This document shows, one piece after another, positions 8,940 to 20,625 of a stretch of DNA of 64,000 bases; positions within the stretch are counted from its first letter, which is position 1; every line of letters begins with the position of its first letter. A model generated the notes under the pieces. The model searched no databases, was not told the DNA's origin, and worked only from the letters and a program-made list of their open reading frames with translations. Origin of the DNA: Lucinisca nassula (taxonomy: Eukaryota; Mollusca; Bivalvia; Lucinida; Lucinidae); the NCBI GenBank assembly GCA_963580285.1, contig OY757010.1, positions 63,324,406 through 63,388,405 on the forward strand, read 5' to 3'. Made by a program: the position numbers and the translations under genes.

Positions 8940-10040
8940 ATAGGGCATACCACCGGAAGAACACGGTCCGTGTCAATAAATGCGACTTATTATAAGGAAC
9001 AGTATTATATGCGAATCTGAACGGTTTCTGAGATAGTATTTAGTCTAAGACTTTTATGAGCTGGATGAGTGGGGCAGTCTCCCGGGGTATACCCGGTCGG
9101 TGTCAGTGAGTAAATGCTTTTTATCATTAGGAGCAATCTAATACATGGGTTAGGGCTGGGGGATCCAATGTTTCCAAGATATTAAGCCTTAGCTGAATTG
9201 AATGGGTTTGGCCAACCCCGGTTCGTATTGCACCTTACAAAGTATCATAAAGAACAACAATATATATGGTTAACCAGTATATACCTAGCGGCCCTTTGTG
9301 GGGACATTCGCACACAGTGTATACCCAGATCAGACGCCACAGAATGCGGCGTCTGCTCCCACAAAATTGGAAGCAACGTCTCCAAAATGACATATACAGT
9401 GTTGAAGGGGACATTAAACCTCAAATCAAACAAACGAAAAAAACCGCATTTGTTTTCAACTTACCTCAAACGAAACAAACCTGATACCCCTATAATTGGA
9501 AATGGACCACACCAAACTTATTAAGGTGGGATATTCCATTGCCATATATAGGTTTGAGCGTAGAGATCTGAACGATGTCTGAGATATTAAGCCTGTTATG
9601 AACTGGAGGGGCATACCCTCTTGGGATCAACAGTCCGCTACACTGAATGTATTTTTATCCTACAATAATAATAGGCAACAGTGTATATCGTTTAGGGGTG
9701 AGGATCTGAAAGGTTTCTGAGATATTCAGCCTTATATTATCTGTAGGGATTGTGGCACCCTCACTCAGTGACAGTGAATGCATCTTATCATAAGGTACAA
9801 CAATATATGTATATATATGGTTTCGTGTGGGTTCAGACCGTTTTCTGAGATATGAGGCCTTTCATGAAGTGGATGAGTGGGGGCCCCGGTAGATCCCCTG
9901 TTCGTGTCATTGGATGTCTTACCATAAAGAAAAAAATAAACATGCATATGGCTAAGGAGTGGGGATCTGAATTGTTCCTGAGACAGTAGGCCGTTTATGA
10001 AGTGGAGAGGGATCGGAAATGTCCCCGGGAAAGCCTCCTT
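8940..10040. repeat. Diverged tandem array, unit about 135 bp
   Basis: The phrase GATCTGAANGGTTTCTGAGAT with AT-AAGCCT and a GAACTGGATGAGTGGGG block recurs at about 9,011, 9,158, 9,565, 9,702, 9,832 and 9,968, giving a period near 135 bp. A SINE-C piece and a family-P half have inserted near 9,306-9,440. Units differ strongly, so the array looks old. No coding frame persists from unit to unit. Confidence 0.75.
9306..9440 (+). mobile_element. Family-P half palindrome joined to 5'-truncated SINE-C
   Basis: CACAGTGTATACCCAGATCA and the short GACGCC...GGCGTC hairpin stop at about 9,358, where the SINE-C 3' end (CACAAAATTGGAAGCAACG to AATCAAACAAACGAAAAAA) begins. No clear target duplication. Confidence 0.6.
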
Positions 10041-10092
10041 GCAAAACTTTATAATGATATCCAGTATCATATTCCCAATTTCAGACTAATCC

Positions 10093-10396
10093 CATGACGA
10101 AAACACACCTATATGATTTTGAAACCCTTTCGTCCCACTTTTATCTAGAAAAATTGGGGTTTACAGTGGAAAAATAATTATTATTTCTGCTCTAAAAATA
10201 TAGATTGTTTTTTCTGCTCTTAAATATAGATTGTTGGTACACGTTAAAACCGCCTCATTGTGGCGGTTCGAACATGTACCCACAATCTATATTTTAGAGC
10301 AGAAATAAGAAAACTATCACACGTTTTCCTCCTAAACTTTCCATTTTTTCGGCGGTAAAATTTACAATGTTTTTGTATAGGCGTGTTTTCTTAATG
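10093..10396 (-). mobile_element. Hp-A MITE, minus orientation
   Basis: CATGACGAAAACACACC to GGCGTGTTTTCTTAATG. The core palindrome is near 10,228-10,295. On its outer side the stretch TTTCTGCTCT(A/T)AAAATATAGATTGTT is directly duplicated (about 10,180-10,232). Confidence 0.8.
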
Positions 10397-10644
10397 CGTC
10401 AAGCGATTACCGAGAACTTCACCGAACAAAATTTAAGCGGATTTTGCAAGCCCCGGCCAGGGGAGCCCTTTGAGTCTGCTGTATTGAATTTGGAATTTTT
10501 GTAAAACTTCTTAATCCATATTTACTATATATCCGTTTCAGAACATTCAGTTTAGTGGCCACTGAGTACTCGTCTGGACAGTGTATTTTCATGTATGTTA
10601 CAGCATATAGCCTATATGATTATTTGGTGATACATATGTGCTTT

Positions 10645-10862
10645 TTTCAGTTTGACGGCCCGGTCAGACTATTAAGATCATAGCGAGCCGGTCGGCAGTT
10701 AATAAAATCGCACTTTTTCTGGTTAGGCTTATCATTGCTTATCCTTCCGTCAGAAACTGTCAACTGAATGACCGGAAGGAGAGAATGATGGTAGGAGAGA
10801 TTTCATGATCAATTTTCACGAAAGAATGTTACCGACCTGCATGTATCAGCGCTCTAAATCAC
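10645..10862 (-). mobile_element. SINE-A copy, minus orientation, diverged
   Basis: Read in reverse, it shares the order of the 196-503 copy: a GATTGATCATGAAAT-like block, the CTTCCGGTCATTCAGTTGA region, AACCAGAAAAAGTGC, and an end in GGGCCGTCAAACTG. The head is poorly preserved. Confidence 0.5.
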
Positions 10863-10948
10863 TAGGCAAATGAGGGTACATATACGTAAGTCCGGTAGGG
10901 GCACTTCTAACTTCTTACTTCCGCGTTATAATAGCAATTGACGGGTTG

Positions 10949-11232
10949 ATGTATGTGTGTGTGTGCATGAGCGTGTGCGTACATATACAAACATGTGCGT
11001 GCGTGCGTATGTTTACATGCATGCTTGTATGTAAGTATTGTTGGGTGTGCGTGTGGTTGTGCGTGCGTGCCTGTGGGCGTACATGCATGATTATGTGCGT
11101 CAGTCACATGCACTGAACGGTGCGTTAATGCGTGCGTACGGAGGGAAGGAGGGAGGGAGGGACAAATGTTTTCTTATTTCTAACTTCTCATTTCTAACTT
11201 CTTATTTTCAACTTCTAATTTCTTACTTCTAA
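10949..11232. repeat. TG/TGCG-rich microsatellite, then GGGA and TTCTAACTTC repeats
   Basis: 10,949-11,130 is an interrupted (TG/CG)n run. 11,138-11,162 is GGAG-rich. 11,170-11,232 repeats ATTTCTAACTTCT-like 13-14 bp units. ORFs across it are low-complexity artefacts. Confidence 0.8.
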
Positions 11233-11431
11233 CATCGGAAAGGAGTGCAATAATGATCAAGGTTTCTGATAACTAATAGGCTTAGAAAGAAATGTAAGGC
11301 GATTGACCTATCATATTATCTTTATGAGAAAGGATTTTATGACGAAAGCAAGATAGTCTAATTAAAGGAATCAAAGATGTGCCTCTTAATTGGTATTCAT
11401 TTGAAGCTTAGCTGACATTGTCTGACGTTTG

Positions 11432-11512
11432 TTTTTTTTTTTTTTTTTTTTTTTTTTGTTGTTTGTTTTTTGTTTTGTTTTTTTCTGAGTCAGTACACCT
11501 ATATCTGACTAT

Positions 11513-11564
<52 letters not shown>
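11432..11564. repeat. Poly-T tract and (CT)n microsatellite
   Basis: A T run of more than 20 bases at about 11,432-11,457 and about 25 CT units at 11,514-11,564. Prone to assembly length error. Confidence 0.9.
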
Positions 11565-11567
<3 letters not shown>

Positions 11568-11585
11568 AAGGTTATCAAGATTCAT

Positions 11586-11666
11586 GTCGTCTGCTTAGTG
11601 CAATAACGGTGTAACTGACATTATGCCATAATGTCAGTTACACCGTTATTGCACCAAGCAGACGAT
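11586..11666. repeat. Near-perfect 81 bp palindrome with 1-base spacer
   Basis: The 40 bp arms (11,586-11,625 and 11,627-11,666), containing GTGCAATAACGGTGTAACTG and its inverse, are separated by a single C and differ at only one or two positions. No flanking target duplication was recognised. It could extrude as a cruciform or be an inverted-duplication scar. Unlike the Hp family, it has no loop or arms. Confidence 0.9.
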
Positions 11667-12235
11667 GTGTAAAAATGATACTCTGTGCCGTCTTACGTTT
11701 TAATAAGCTGGATGGAAGACATGAAATTCATACTGATATTCAACCCTTTTTGGAATGAAGGATTTTGGCCTACATTTTGATTTTGGTTAGATCAATTTAT
11801 TAATTTGAACAATAACTTAAATGTTTATAGAGGATCTTACACGAGCGGTCATTTTATATAAAACTTATGAAACGAGTCTTCGGGTGAGTTTCAAAAATGT
11901 CATTTGAAATGACCACGAGTGTAAGATTCTGTTTATCATATGACCACTTAAAATTGGATTTTATTGCCTTTATATCTGACTTCTTTTCCACAAAAAAATG
12001 CATGGTTGACATAGACGCTTCTTTATCCCGCCAGTGTGGTCATACGAATTCTATTACACGACGTTATCCACTGCTTATCAACGACGTCATATGATAAAGA
12101 TGTTTATTGCTTATTGATAATGCACGCATCGCATTAGAATGGTGAAATGAATGGTAGAATGTAACTACATACATGTATATGCGAATTATTGTGTATTTTC
12201 GCGCGTCCTTCGGATGAGACAGAACAGAGGTCTTC
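11667..12235. other. No gene seen
   Basis: AT-rich. A 65-codon plus ORF at 11,897-12,094 has no recognisable domain. Confidence 0.35.
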
Positions 12236-12384
12236 CTACACGAAAACACACCTATATAATTCTGACCCCTTGAACCCCACTTTTATATAATAAGAAGCTC
12301 AGACTTTATAAAATTGAGGTATACAGGGGTAAACTTTATTTGTCTAATTGTGTTGTGAGTACTCGTTAGAACCGCCTCATCGAT
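12236..12384 (-). mobile_element. Hp-A half copy, minus orientation
   Basis: ACACGAAAACACACCTATAT, the CCTTGAACCCCACTTTTAT arm and the first half of the core (GAGTACTCGTTAGAACCGCC) are present, then SINE-C sequence begins. The other half is missing. Confidence 0.7.
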
Positions 12385-12505
12385 GGGGCTTGATGTGTTG
12401 TTTCACCGCAATGTAGTGTAAAAAGACTCACAAGATTGGAAGCGTTGTCGCCAAAATGACCTAAACAGTGTTGTCAGGACGTTAAACCTCAATTCAAACG
12501 AAGTG
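12385..12505 (+). mobile_element. SINE-C 3' portion
   Basis: GATGGGGCTTGATGTG through ACAAGATTGGAAGCG to GGACGTTAAACCTCAATTC. It is diverged and starts exactly at the broken Hp-A core. Confidence 0.6.
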
Positions 12506-12645
12506 TGCTGTAATGAAAAGAGTATGCTGCACTTTTGGGATCGGCTTTATTCGTTATTTAATGTTTGATTGCCTTTCTTTTGTAGAATGTGGGATTATCT
12601 GAGTTGACGTATATTGTGACAATGTCTGTCTTAGCTGAATGTTTA

Positions 12646-12789
12646 AAAGTAGAAGTAAAACCAAGATCAGGAATCGATACAATTAACTTACTCCACCCGT
12701 CAAAGACACCAAAGGGAAAGAAACACAAACATGAAGCGACCAGACCTAAACAAAGGAAGGCCATAAGGACAGTTACTTTCCCACAAAAG
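12646..12789 (-). mobile_element. PLE 3' tail, broken by a MITE
   Basis: It begins AGTAGAAGTAAAACCAAGAT (the element 3' end) and runs to ACTTTCCCACAAAA, where the next element starts. AGGAATCGATACAATTAACT and CCAAAGGGAAAGAAACACAA are family hallmarks. Confidence 0.8.
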
Positions 12790-13072
12790 GGCGTCTCGGA
12801 ACGATTGTGGTAATCGATAATGGATGAATGCGTCATTTTAGTACAAAGGTTTGTAGGCCGAAATAATGGTTGGAGGTTGCTTCATGAGAGTAAGTTTATC
12901 TAACAGCTAAAGGCAGATCTGAAAAATACGGTACGAAAATGTTACTCATGAAAGGCCACCAACAAAGACCTCTGTCATCCCGAGCCAACTGAAGAGGGGA
13001 GAAATAAAAACACACACCCAAAAACAAACTCCATGCAGCCATTATCAATTACCACAATCGTTCCGAGACGCC
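12790..13072. mobile_element. 283 bp MITE with 35 bp terminal inverted repeats
   Basis: The ends are GGCGTCTCGGAACGATTGTG then GTAATCGATAATGG, mirrored by CCATTATCAATTACC then ACAATCGTTCCGAGACGCC, with one mismatch in about 34 bases. The interior is non-coding. CACAAAA on the left and AAACAAAA on the right may be a short target duplication in the PLE tail. Confidence 0.75.
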
Positions 13073-13705
13073 AAACAAAATATTGGAAAAAAGCGAGACA
13101 ACGGCATGCAAATGTCCAAAACAGTGGACCAAAAGCACAAATCCGACTAACATATAATAAATGGAACGGAACGACGACCTTGGGACGTCAGTAGTTAGAC
13201 TTCTGCGTTAATTCCCGAGTTTACGAAATCTCAACTATCAAAGCTCAAGACCTGAAGTCTATGATCATTTTAATGCATCAATTATTTGTGAGTTTTATTG
13301 AAATTGTTTTTTATGCCCCGTCATGAGGTGGGTAGGGGCGAACTTTTGCCATTGTCCGTCCATACCTATGACTGTACGTCACACTTCTTGTGTCCGAAAT
13401 TTCTCGTGCAGTATTTGATGGAGGGCATTGACCCTTGCAACACAGTTCAGACAGGCATAAAACGTGAGCAAGAAAGCAACGGGATTCTGACCAAGCCCCT
13501 AATTGCCGAATTATGTCCCTTAGCACGACTTAAATATCTTGGCCATATGTGCAGCATAGGATGTTAGATAATAGTGTTCGTGGAGACTGTTGCAGTTTCT
13601 AGTTTGTTAGAATGTGTGCCTAACTACTGTAAATGTCAAACAAATTACTCATCTAGTGAGGCATACTACGGGGGCATTCATCACCTTTAGTCATTATCTA
13701 GTTTT
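13073..13705. other. No gene seen
   Basis: Overlapping ORFs on opposite strands at 13,298-13,567 and 13,311-13,526 have no recognisable domain. The region may be a decayed repeat. Confidence 0.35.
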
Positions 13706-14589
13706 TAGCTCACCAGAGCCGAAGGCTGCTGGAGAGCTTATCGGATAGGCAGTTGTCCGTCTCATTTTCGTCGTCGTGTGACATCAACATTTTCAAACGA
13801 CATCTTCTCTGAAACCACTGGGCCGATTCAGCCTAAATTTAGTCTGTAGCCTCATTGGGGCGGGGGATTGAAAGTTTGTGTTTTTATGAAATTTGGCTCA
13901 TTATTTTTGTTGCTATGGCAACTTAGATTTTCCACAGACTTATAATGGGGAAAATTGAAAAATGACATTAACTGCCAAACCTTTGCAGATATTTTGACAA
14001 AATTTTCATAGACCTGTTCCTTAAGCAATCTACTATCTGTCATATGATTCTAGGCCTACTTCTCATTTTTATTGGTTGTGACGGAAACCAAAATGCGAAT
14101 ACGAAAAAAATATAGAAACAAAATCATTTTCTCAGAAACCCTACGCTCTATAAACCTGAGACTTTATGAAAATACTCGCCATATTTACATCAACAGGTTT
14201 TGTGTTTTATCTTACAAGAGCCGAAGACTCCAGGGGAGCTTTTAGGATAGGCAGTTGTCCGTTGTCTTTGTCGTCATTTTCCGGCGTCGTTGTCGTTAAC
14301 ATTTCAAACTACATCTCTTCTGAAGCCACTGGGCTGATTCACCCTAAATTTTACCCGTAACATCCTTGGGCGGATGGAAAGAAAGTTTGTGCTTTTAATG
14401 AAAACCGGCTTGTTAGTTTGGTTGCTATGGCAACATAGAGTTTCCATAGACTTACAATAGGGAAATTAGCTGCCAAGAATTTGAAGATATTTTGACAAAA
14501 CATTCATATAAATAATCTATCTGCCATATGATTGTAGGCCTACTGCCCATTTTTGCTGGTTGCCATGGAAACTAAAATGAACAAATATA
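13706..14589. repeat. Bivalve-like dispersed repeat with about 490 bp internal period
   Basis: Two copies of a block start CACCAGAGCCGAAGGCTGCT / AAGAGCCGAAGACTCCAGGG at about 13,713 and 14,218. Each is followed by GGATAGGCAGTTGTCCGT, GAAACCACTGGGCCGATTCA, GTTGCTATGGCAACTTAGA, GCCAA-CCTTTGCAGATATTT and TATGATT-TAGGCCTACT. Further copies are at 16,370, 16,890, 19,020 and 19,771. Confidence 0.7.
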
Positions 14590-16125
14590 GAAAAGAAATA
14601 CTAAAACAAGAGGGCCATGATGACCCTTTAATCGCTCACCTGAGTCATTCAAAGCAATTTGACCTGATGACTTAGTCTTTGATCCGACCAATGGCGCAAA
14701 ACTGCGACCTCTACAGAAAAAGAACAAGGTTTAACAGAAATATGACCTAGTTATATGACACTTACCATAGTAGGTTGAATGATATATCATCAAGTCAGAC
14801 ATTTGGTACAGTTTTATGAAGATTATTGCAACATTGTAGCCTCTAGAGACAGACATCTGAGATAATGACCTTGTTTTGACCCCATGTAACCAGTATTTGA
14901 ATCTGACAAAGGTATCATTAAGACAAGGTTTTAACAAATTTGACCTTAGTGTTGATCCAACATGACCTACATTCTAACTTTACAGAGATATAATCAGGTC
15001 AAACATTTTTGCAAAGATTTTCGCTGACTGAAGAAACATTGTGGTCTAGGGTGCAAACAAAACTGTAACAAAATCTGACATAGTTTTTGATCTGAAATGA
15101 CCCATATTTAAACTTTACTGATATATCATCATCTCAATTTCTAGAAGTTTGAAGCACACAAGGTTTTAACGAAATCTGACCTGACTCATATTCGAACTTG
15201 ATTGTAATATCATTAAGTCAAACACTCTGAGGTTTCATGAGGATTGAAGCAAATCTGTGGACTCTTGGTGCACATAAGGTTTTAACGAACTTTGACCTAG
15301 TGACCTAGTTTTTTATCCCATATGACCCATATTCGAACTTGGCCAATACATCATCAAGTCAAACATTCAGGTGAAGATTCATAAAGATTGAAGCAAAACT
15401 GTGGTATCTGGGGTGTACAATGTTTTTTTACGAAATTTGACCCACTGACCTAGTTTTTAATCTGACATGACCCATATTCAAACTTGAACAAGATATCAAG
15501 TCAAACATTAAGGTGAAGTTTCATGAAGAGTTGAGCAAAACCGTTGCCTCTAAAGTGCACACAACGTTTCAACGAAATTTGACATAGTGACCTTGTTTTG
15601 CTCTGACATGACCCATATTCGAACTTGACTGAGATATCATCAAATCCAACATTAAGGTAACTTTCCATGAAGATTGAAGCAAAGCTGTGACCTCTAGGGT
15701 ACACACACGGTTTTAACGAAATCTGACCTAGTGACCTAGTTTTTGATCCGACATGATTCAATCAAGATATCATCAACTCAAACATTCCAGTGAAGATTCA
15801 TGAAGATCGAAGTATAACTGCAGTCTCTAGCTGGGCACACAAGGTTTTTAACAAAATTTGACCTAGTCTTTGATCCGACATGAACCATATTCGAACCTGA
15901 TCGAGATATCACCGAGTCAAACATTCAGGTGAAGGTTCATGAAGATTAAAGCAAAACTGTGGCCTCTAGGGTGCACACACGGTTTTAGAGAAATCTAACC
16001 TAGTGACCTGGTTTTTTATCCGACATGACCCATATTCGAACTGGACTTACATATAACCAAGTAAAACATTCATATTAAGTTTCCTGAAGATTGAAGCAAC
16101 ACTGCGGTCTGTAGAGTGCAGAACT
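14590..16125. repeat. Tandem array, unit about 143 bp, inserted in the preceding repeat
   Basis: It starts AAAACAAGAGGGCCATGATG...CGCTCACCTGAG and then has about ten units built on GACCTAGTGACCTAGTTTTT, GATCCGACATGACCCATATT, GATATCATCAAGTCAAACAT and TGAAGATTGAAGCAAAACTG. The repeat interrupted at 14,590 resumes near 16,126. Pearl-like or other Helitron-type bivalve elements have this layout (family knowledge, not proven here). Confidence 0.75.
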
Positions 16126-17095
16126 TATAATGGGGGAAATTGAAAAATAACATTTACTGCAAATTCTCTGCAGATACTTTCATAGAAATGTTCCTTAGGC
16201 AATCTACATCTGGCCAATGATTTTAGGCCTACTGCTCATTTTTATTGGTTGCCATGGAAACCAAAATGCAAAAAAAATACCTAAAAAAATCACCTCCTCA
16301 GAAACCATATGCTCTAGGATGCAGAGACCTTATGAAACTATTCACCATATTTGCCTTTACATGATTAATGTTTTAGCCCACTACAGCCGAATGCTCCGGG
16401 GAGCTTACAAGATATATAGGATAGGCAATTGTCCTTCGTCGGCATCCGACGCCTGCCGTCGTCGTCCGTCAACAAATTTAAACGACATTTTCTCCGAAGC
16501 CACTGGGCCAATCGGGCTCAAATTTTATCTGTGGCATCCTTTGGCTGAGAGATTGAAAGTTTGTGTTTCATGTAATTCGGCTCATTAGGTTGGTTGTTGT
16601 GGCAAATTAGAATTCCCATAGATTTATAATGGGGAAAATTGAAAAATGGCTTTAACTACCAAGCCTTTGCAGATATTTTAACAAAACTTTCACAGAAATG
16701 TTCCTTATGCAAACTACTATCTGCCATATGATTTTAGGCCTACTGCTCATTTCACTGGTTGCAATGGAAACCAAAATGAATAAAATAGAAAAAAATACTT
16801 TAAAAAAATCATCTTCTCAGAAACCGTATGTTCTATGGGGCTGTGACTTTATGAAAATTTTCACCATATATGCCTCTACAGGTTGTATGATTTTATGAAA
16901 TTCGGCCCTTTAGTTTTGTTCCTATGACAACTTAGAGTTTACATTGACTTATAATGTTGGAGTTTGAAAAAGGCATTTGCAGCACAGTTTTGCAGATATT
17001 TTGACAAAACTTTTATAGAAGAACTTTTTAAGCAATCTTCTATCTGCCATAAGGTTTTAGGCCAACTGCTCCCTTTTATTGGTTGCCATGGAAAA
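16126..17095. repeat. Continuation of the 490 bp-period repeat
   Basis: The GCCGAATGCTCCGGGGAGCT copy at about 16,386 and a copy starting near 16,890 share the blocks described at 13,706. Confidence 0.65.
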
Positions 17096-17454
17096 AAAAG
17101 GCATCGCGCCTTTTTTGCTGAGCCTATCTGGCCAAACAATCTGTCTGAAGTTGAATTCACCTACGACATGTACTGCGGGAAGTTTTTTACCCTTATTCTG
17201 AGACCTAATGCGATCAAGCTGATCTTTAAATAACTGGAAGTTTTCGACAGTGTCGTAAGGTGGTCGATACCAACTTGCAATAAAGTGGGAAGTTTTGTTT
17301 GCAGAAACCTTATTTTTATGATTATTTTGACCGCTGAAGGTGCTGAGGATTGTGTAGCTACGTTAACCTCTATGGTTAGAGCTAGGGACTTCTCATTTCA
17401 CAGGTCACCAGTAACAATTTTGATTCTGATTCAATTCTGATGGAAACCAAAATT
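17096..17454. other. Unassigned insert before the LINE
   Basis: AAAAAAAAGGCATCGCGCC to ACAGGTCACCAGTAAC. No similarity to the surrounding repeat and no recognisable ORF. It could be another truncated element. Confidence 0.35.
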
Positions 17455-18998
17455 CATCCTCCCACACTTATGGGGAAAATAACAGTCATAAAAAATATGC
17501 ACTTCCCAAATTAATATACGTTCTTTCATCAATACCTGATCCTTCTAAAGGCACTATTATCCGAATTAGTAAAATAATGTATAACTTTATTTGGGAAGGC
17601 AAGCAAGAAAAGATTAGAAGGGATATTCTGACTGAAGAGTTTGATAAAGGGGGTCTAAAAATGATAGATCTAAAACATTAATGAAATTGCTTAAAATTAG
17701 CTGAATTAAACGTATTGTGGCATCTGAAGTTACTGGAATTTTAAATAAACTTTATCTAGATAAGTTAAAACCTTTTGGTGGAAAATTGCTGTTTGAATGC
17801 AACTTTTCATACTCGTATGAAGACATAGATAAAAAATTCCTAAGAATAAATTTCTAAAAGATATTTTGGCAGCCTGGTTTAGCTGTAGTACAGAACTTGC
17901 AATATCTGACTACAGAAACGAAATTCTATTGAATAATCAACAGATAAAAGCTGATAGTAATTCAATAATGTTCATTAACTGGTATCATAAAGAAATACAA
18001 TACATTTATATCCTCAATGACAAAGAAAAGGAACTGCTTTCATTCAATAGAATAAAAGAAAAATATAATATACCAGACAATGATTTTCTAAAATATTTAT
18101 CTTTAATACACAGTATACCAAATACATGGAAAATAAATATAAAAAAATGAAAGCTTAGATACTCAAATATCGCTTACCTTAATAAGTCTGGTAATGAAAT
18201 CTAAGCAGACCAATAGATATATTTACAGTTTTCTTAGAAACAAACAAATATCAACTGAAAGAAAATCTGAGATAAAATGGAATAACGTATTCATAAATGA
18301 AAACCTAAATTGGAAGATAATTTACACAACTGCTCTTAATGCCACAAATGATACTAAATTAAGAAACTTTCAGTATAAATATTTGATGAGAATAATTCCT
18401 ACAAATAAAATTTTATTAAAACCTAATATCGCAAGTTCAGCTCTATGTGACTTATGTCTTTTGGAAATTGAAATTCTTGGGAATGCAGACATATACAGTG
18501 TTTTGGTCAGACTTGTCAAACTTATTACATGCATGTAACTTAGATCTCGCTTCAAACTTAAAAACTATAGCATTCAACGAAAAAGCTAGACGACCAGGTA
18601 AAAAACTTTATAATTATACTTGGGAAATATTACATATTTAAAAATAAATACCAGAAAAAAATATCAACAATTATGCAATTTAAACGGTTTTTATGTAAAA
18701 TACTTGAATAGAAACAGAAATTCATTTTCTTAAAGACACACTTGCCCAGTATGAAAGCAAATGGGGAAATTTTGACGCCTTGTTTTTAACAACCCTTGTT
18801 TGAGACTCATCGCTCCATAAGGTTGGGGATGGCAGCACATTTATTTATTTTATTTTATTTTTTCATTGTTATTTATTTATTTCAATATTATTATCATCAT
18901 TATTATTTTGTTTCATGCTTGTAATATGTTTGTGCAATGTACTTTCAGAAATAAATATTAAATGATAAAAACGAAAAAAAAAAAAAAAAAAAAAAAAA
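17455..18998 (+). mobile_element. 5'-truncated Tx1/L1-type LINE with poly(A) tail
   Basis: Broken frames give an FIWEGKQEKIRRDILTEEF block and then GGLKMIDL, a conserved segment after the RT fingers in L1-like elements. Further on are NLNWKIIYTTALNATNDTKL, FQYKYLMRIIPTNKILL and the CDLC zinc-binding pair. These parallel the intact blocks of the minus-strand LINE at 40.7-44.9 kb, but at low identity, so this is a different subfamily. An AATAAATATTAAATG stretch and about 26 A form the 3' end at 18,973-18,998. The target repeat resumes after it. Confidence 0.8.
17495..18641 (+). pseudogene. LINE ORF2 C-terminal remnant (thumb and zinc-knuckle region)
   Basis: Open stretches are 17,866-18,150 (94 codons), 18,194-18,538 (114 codons) and 18,447-18,641, separated by frameshifts and stops. 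They correspond to the region from the RT thumb to the C-terminal CxxC...H...C motif. The second half of that motif is out of frame. There is no catalytic YADD segment, since the copy starts downstream of it. Not functional. Confidence 0.75.
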
Positions 18999-19182
18999 AG
19001 AAAACGCTTAAAAATCAATTGTTCAAAAACCATATGACCTATGAGACTGAGACTTTATGGAAATATTCACTATATTTGCCTGAACAGGTTATGTGTTTAT
19101 TTATAAAATTTGGCTCTCTATGGCAACTTAGATTTTCTATAGACTGGTAATGGGGAAAATTGATAATTTGCACTACCTGCCA
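18999..19182. repeat. 490 bp-period repeat, resumed after LINE
   Basis: CAAAAACCATATGACCTATG, TATTTGCCTGAACAGG and TATGGCAACTTAGATTTTC match the blocks at 13.7-17.0 kb. Confidence 0.6.
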
Positions 19183-19770
19183 AATAGAAGTGGAGGCAAT
19201 GACCAGGAATCGATACAATTAACCCACAGCTCCCATCAGAAGCAACAAAGGGAAAGAAACACACACATGAAACAACAGACCCTAACGGGAACATCAACAC
19301 CTGAAAGTCAAAATGACAGCCACTTTGCCACAAAATAGCCAACAGGCTACCAAAAAAAACAATATAAGCGACAAAAACACACAAAGACAAACCATAACAA
19401 AAATAAACCGCGACAGAAGAACCGCCCCGGAACGATCAGTGGAAACGAACCCCACCGGGGGGGGGGGGGGGGCTCAAATCGATCCCACGCGGCCACAATC
19501 CTCGCCATTACTTCCGTCGCGATTGAGACAATCAACCTGTTCAGTCCGCATGAAGGCCTCCTGACTCATGAGTGCAACATTTCCTTGAACACAAAAACCA
19601 AACAACCAAAGAGATGAAACAACGGCGAGGACCCGACAGCAAGAAACCTCTGAAATGCTGGAGCAAAAGAAAACTAATAGTTAGACTCCGATGGGCCCGA
19701 CCAGAGACAGAGCAACAGGTACCAACCAACATAAGCCTTTACACTGGAACCGTCATAGAATCTGACGCAT
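19183..19770 (-). mobile_element. PLE 3' tail, about 590 bp
   Basis: It runs from AATAGAAGTGGAGGCAATGA to GGAACCGTCATAGAATCTGA and contains a G run of about 19 (19,456-19,474), the CGATCCCACGCGGCCAC block and ACTCCGATGGGCCCGACCAG. It interrupts the repeat inside CTGCCAA / AAGCCTATGCAGATA. Confidence 0.85.
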
Positions 19771-19905
19771 GAACAGATTGATCTGAAGCCTATGCAGATA
19801 TTTTGGCACAAGGTTGACCATAATATTATTTAAGCAATCATCTATCTGCTATATGATTTTAGGCCTACTGCTCAATTTTATCGATTGCCATTGAAATCCA
19901 AAATA
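19771..19905. repeat. 490 bp-period repeat, end
   Basis: GCCTATGCAGATATTTTGGC to TATGATTTTAGGCCTACTGC, continuous in the repeat register with the segment before the PLE tail. Confidence 0.6.
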
Positions 19906-20622
19906 AAAAAAACAAGAGGGCCCTGATTCGCTCACCTTAGTGTCACTGTCTCTAGTTCATTTTATTTATGGCTCTGCTGGCCATCTTGTTCGTCGGAGCG
20001 GAACGACTTTTACCATTTTGGAAGGGTGTCACCTAGGTAACATTTCTGCGAAGTATGAATCAAATTGGCCCAAGGATTTAGGAAGAGTTCGGGTTTGAAG
20101 CAAATTTACAATGTTTTTCTATTTTTAGTTTTGGTGGCCATTTCGTTCACCAGAGCGGGATCGTTTAAGCTATTTTCGTAGAGGGTCGTCTATTTCCTAC
20201 GAAGTTTGTATGAAATTGGCCCAAGAGTACAGGATGAGTTGTCGTTTGAAGATTTTTTTTGTATTTTTAGCTCTGTTGACCATCTTCTTTGTCAGGGCGA
20301 AATGATTTTGGCTATTTTGGTAGTGAGTCACCAAGGCAACATTCCTGTGACGTTTGAATACAACTGGCCCAATAGATTAGGAGGAGTTCGCGTTTGAAGC
20401 AAATTTACGATGTTTTTTTTTTTTCTATTTTTAGTTCTGGCAGCCATTTTGTTCATCCGAGCAAAATCGTTTTAGCTATTTCGGTAGAATGTCAAGTAAA
20501 CATTATTCCTATGCAGTTTGAATAAAATTGACCCAAGGGTATAGGAGGAGTTGTCGTTTCAAGATTTTTTTCTATTTTTAGCTCTGATGGCCATCTAGTT
20601 TGTCAGCGCGGAACGATTTTAG
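19906..20622. repeat. Tandem array, unit about 150 bp
   Basis: AACAAGAGGGCCCTGATTCG...CTCACC opens the array, then about 4.5 units: TATTTTTAGCTCTG-TGGCCAT, CG-CAGAGCGGAACGATTTT, GGTAGAG-GTCACC and GAATCAAATTGGCCCAAG. It stops where a Tigger-like MITE begins, so its right end is not seen. Confidence 0.75.
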
Positions 20623-20625
20623 CTA

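Noticed and set aside
9198..9524. 108-codon plus ORF
   Set aside because: It crosses the junction of the 135 bp array, a family-P half and SINE-C, so its frame cannot reflect one gene.
8940..10040. CRISPR-like array
   Set aside because: Units are about 135 bp and diverged over their full length, with no short constant repeats or unique spacers. The DNA is eukaryotic.
11418..11606. ORF of Phe/Leu/Ser repeats
   Set aside because: It is a direct translation of the poly-T tract and the (CT)n microsatellite.
13298..13567. 89-codon ORF as a gene
   Set aside because: An equally long ORF runs on the other strand and neither has a recognisable motif.
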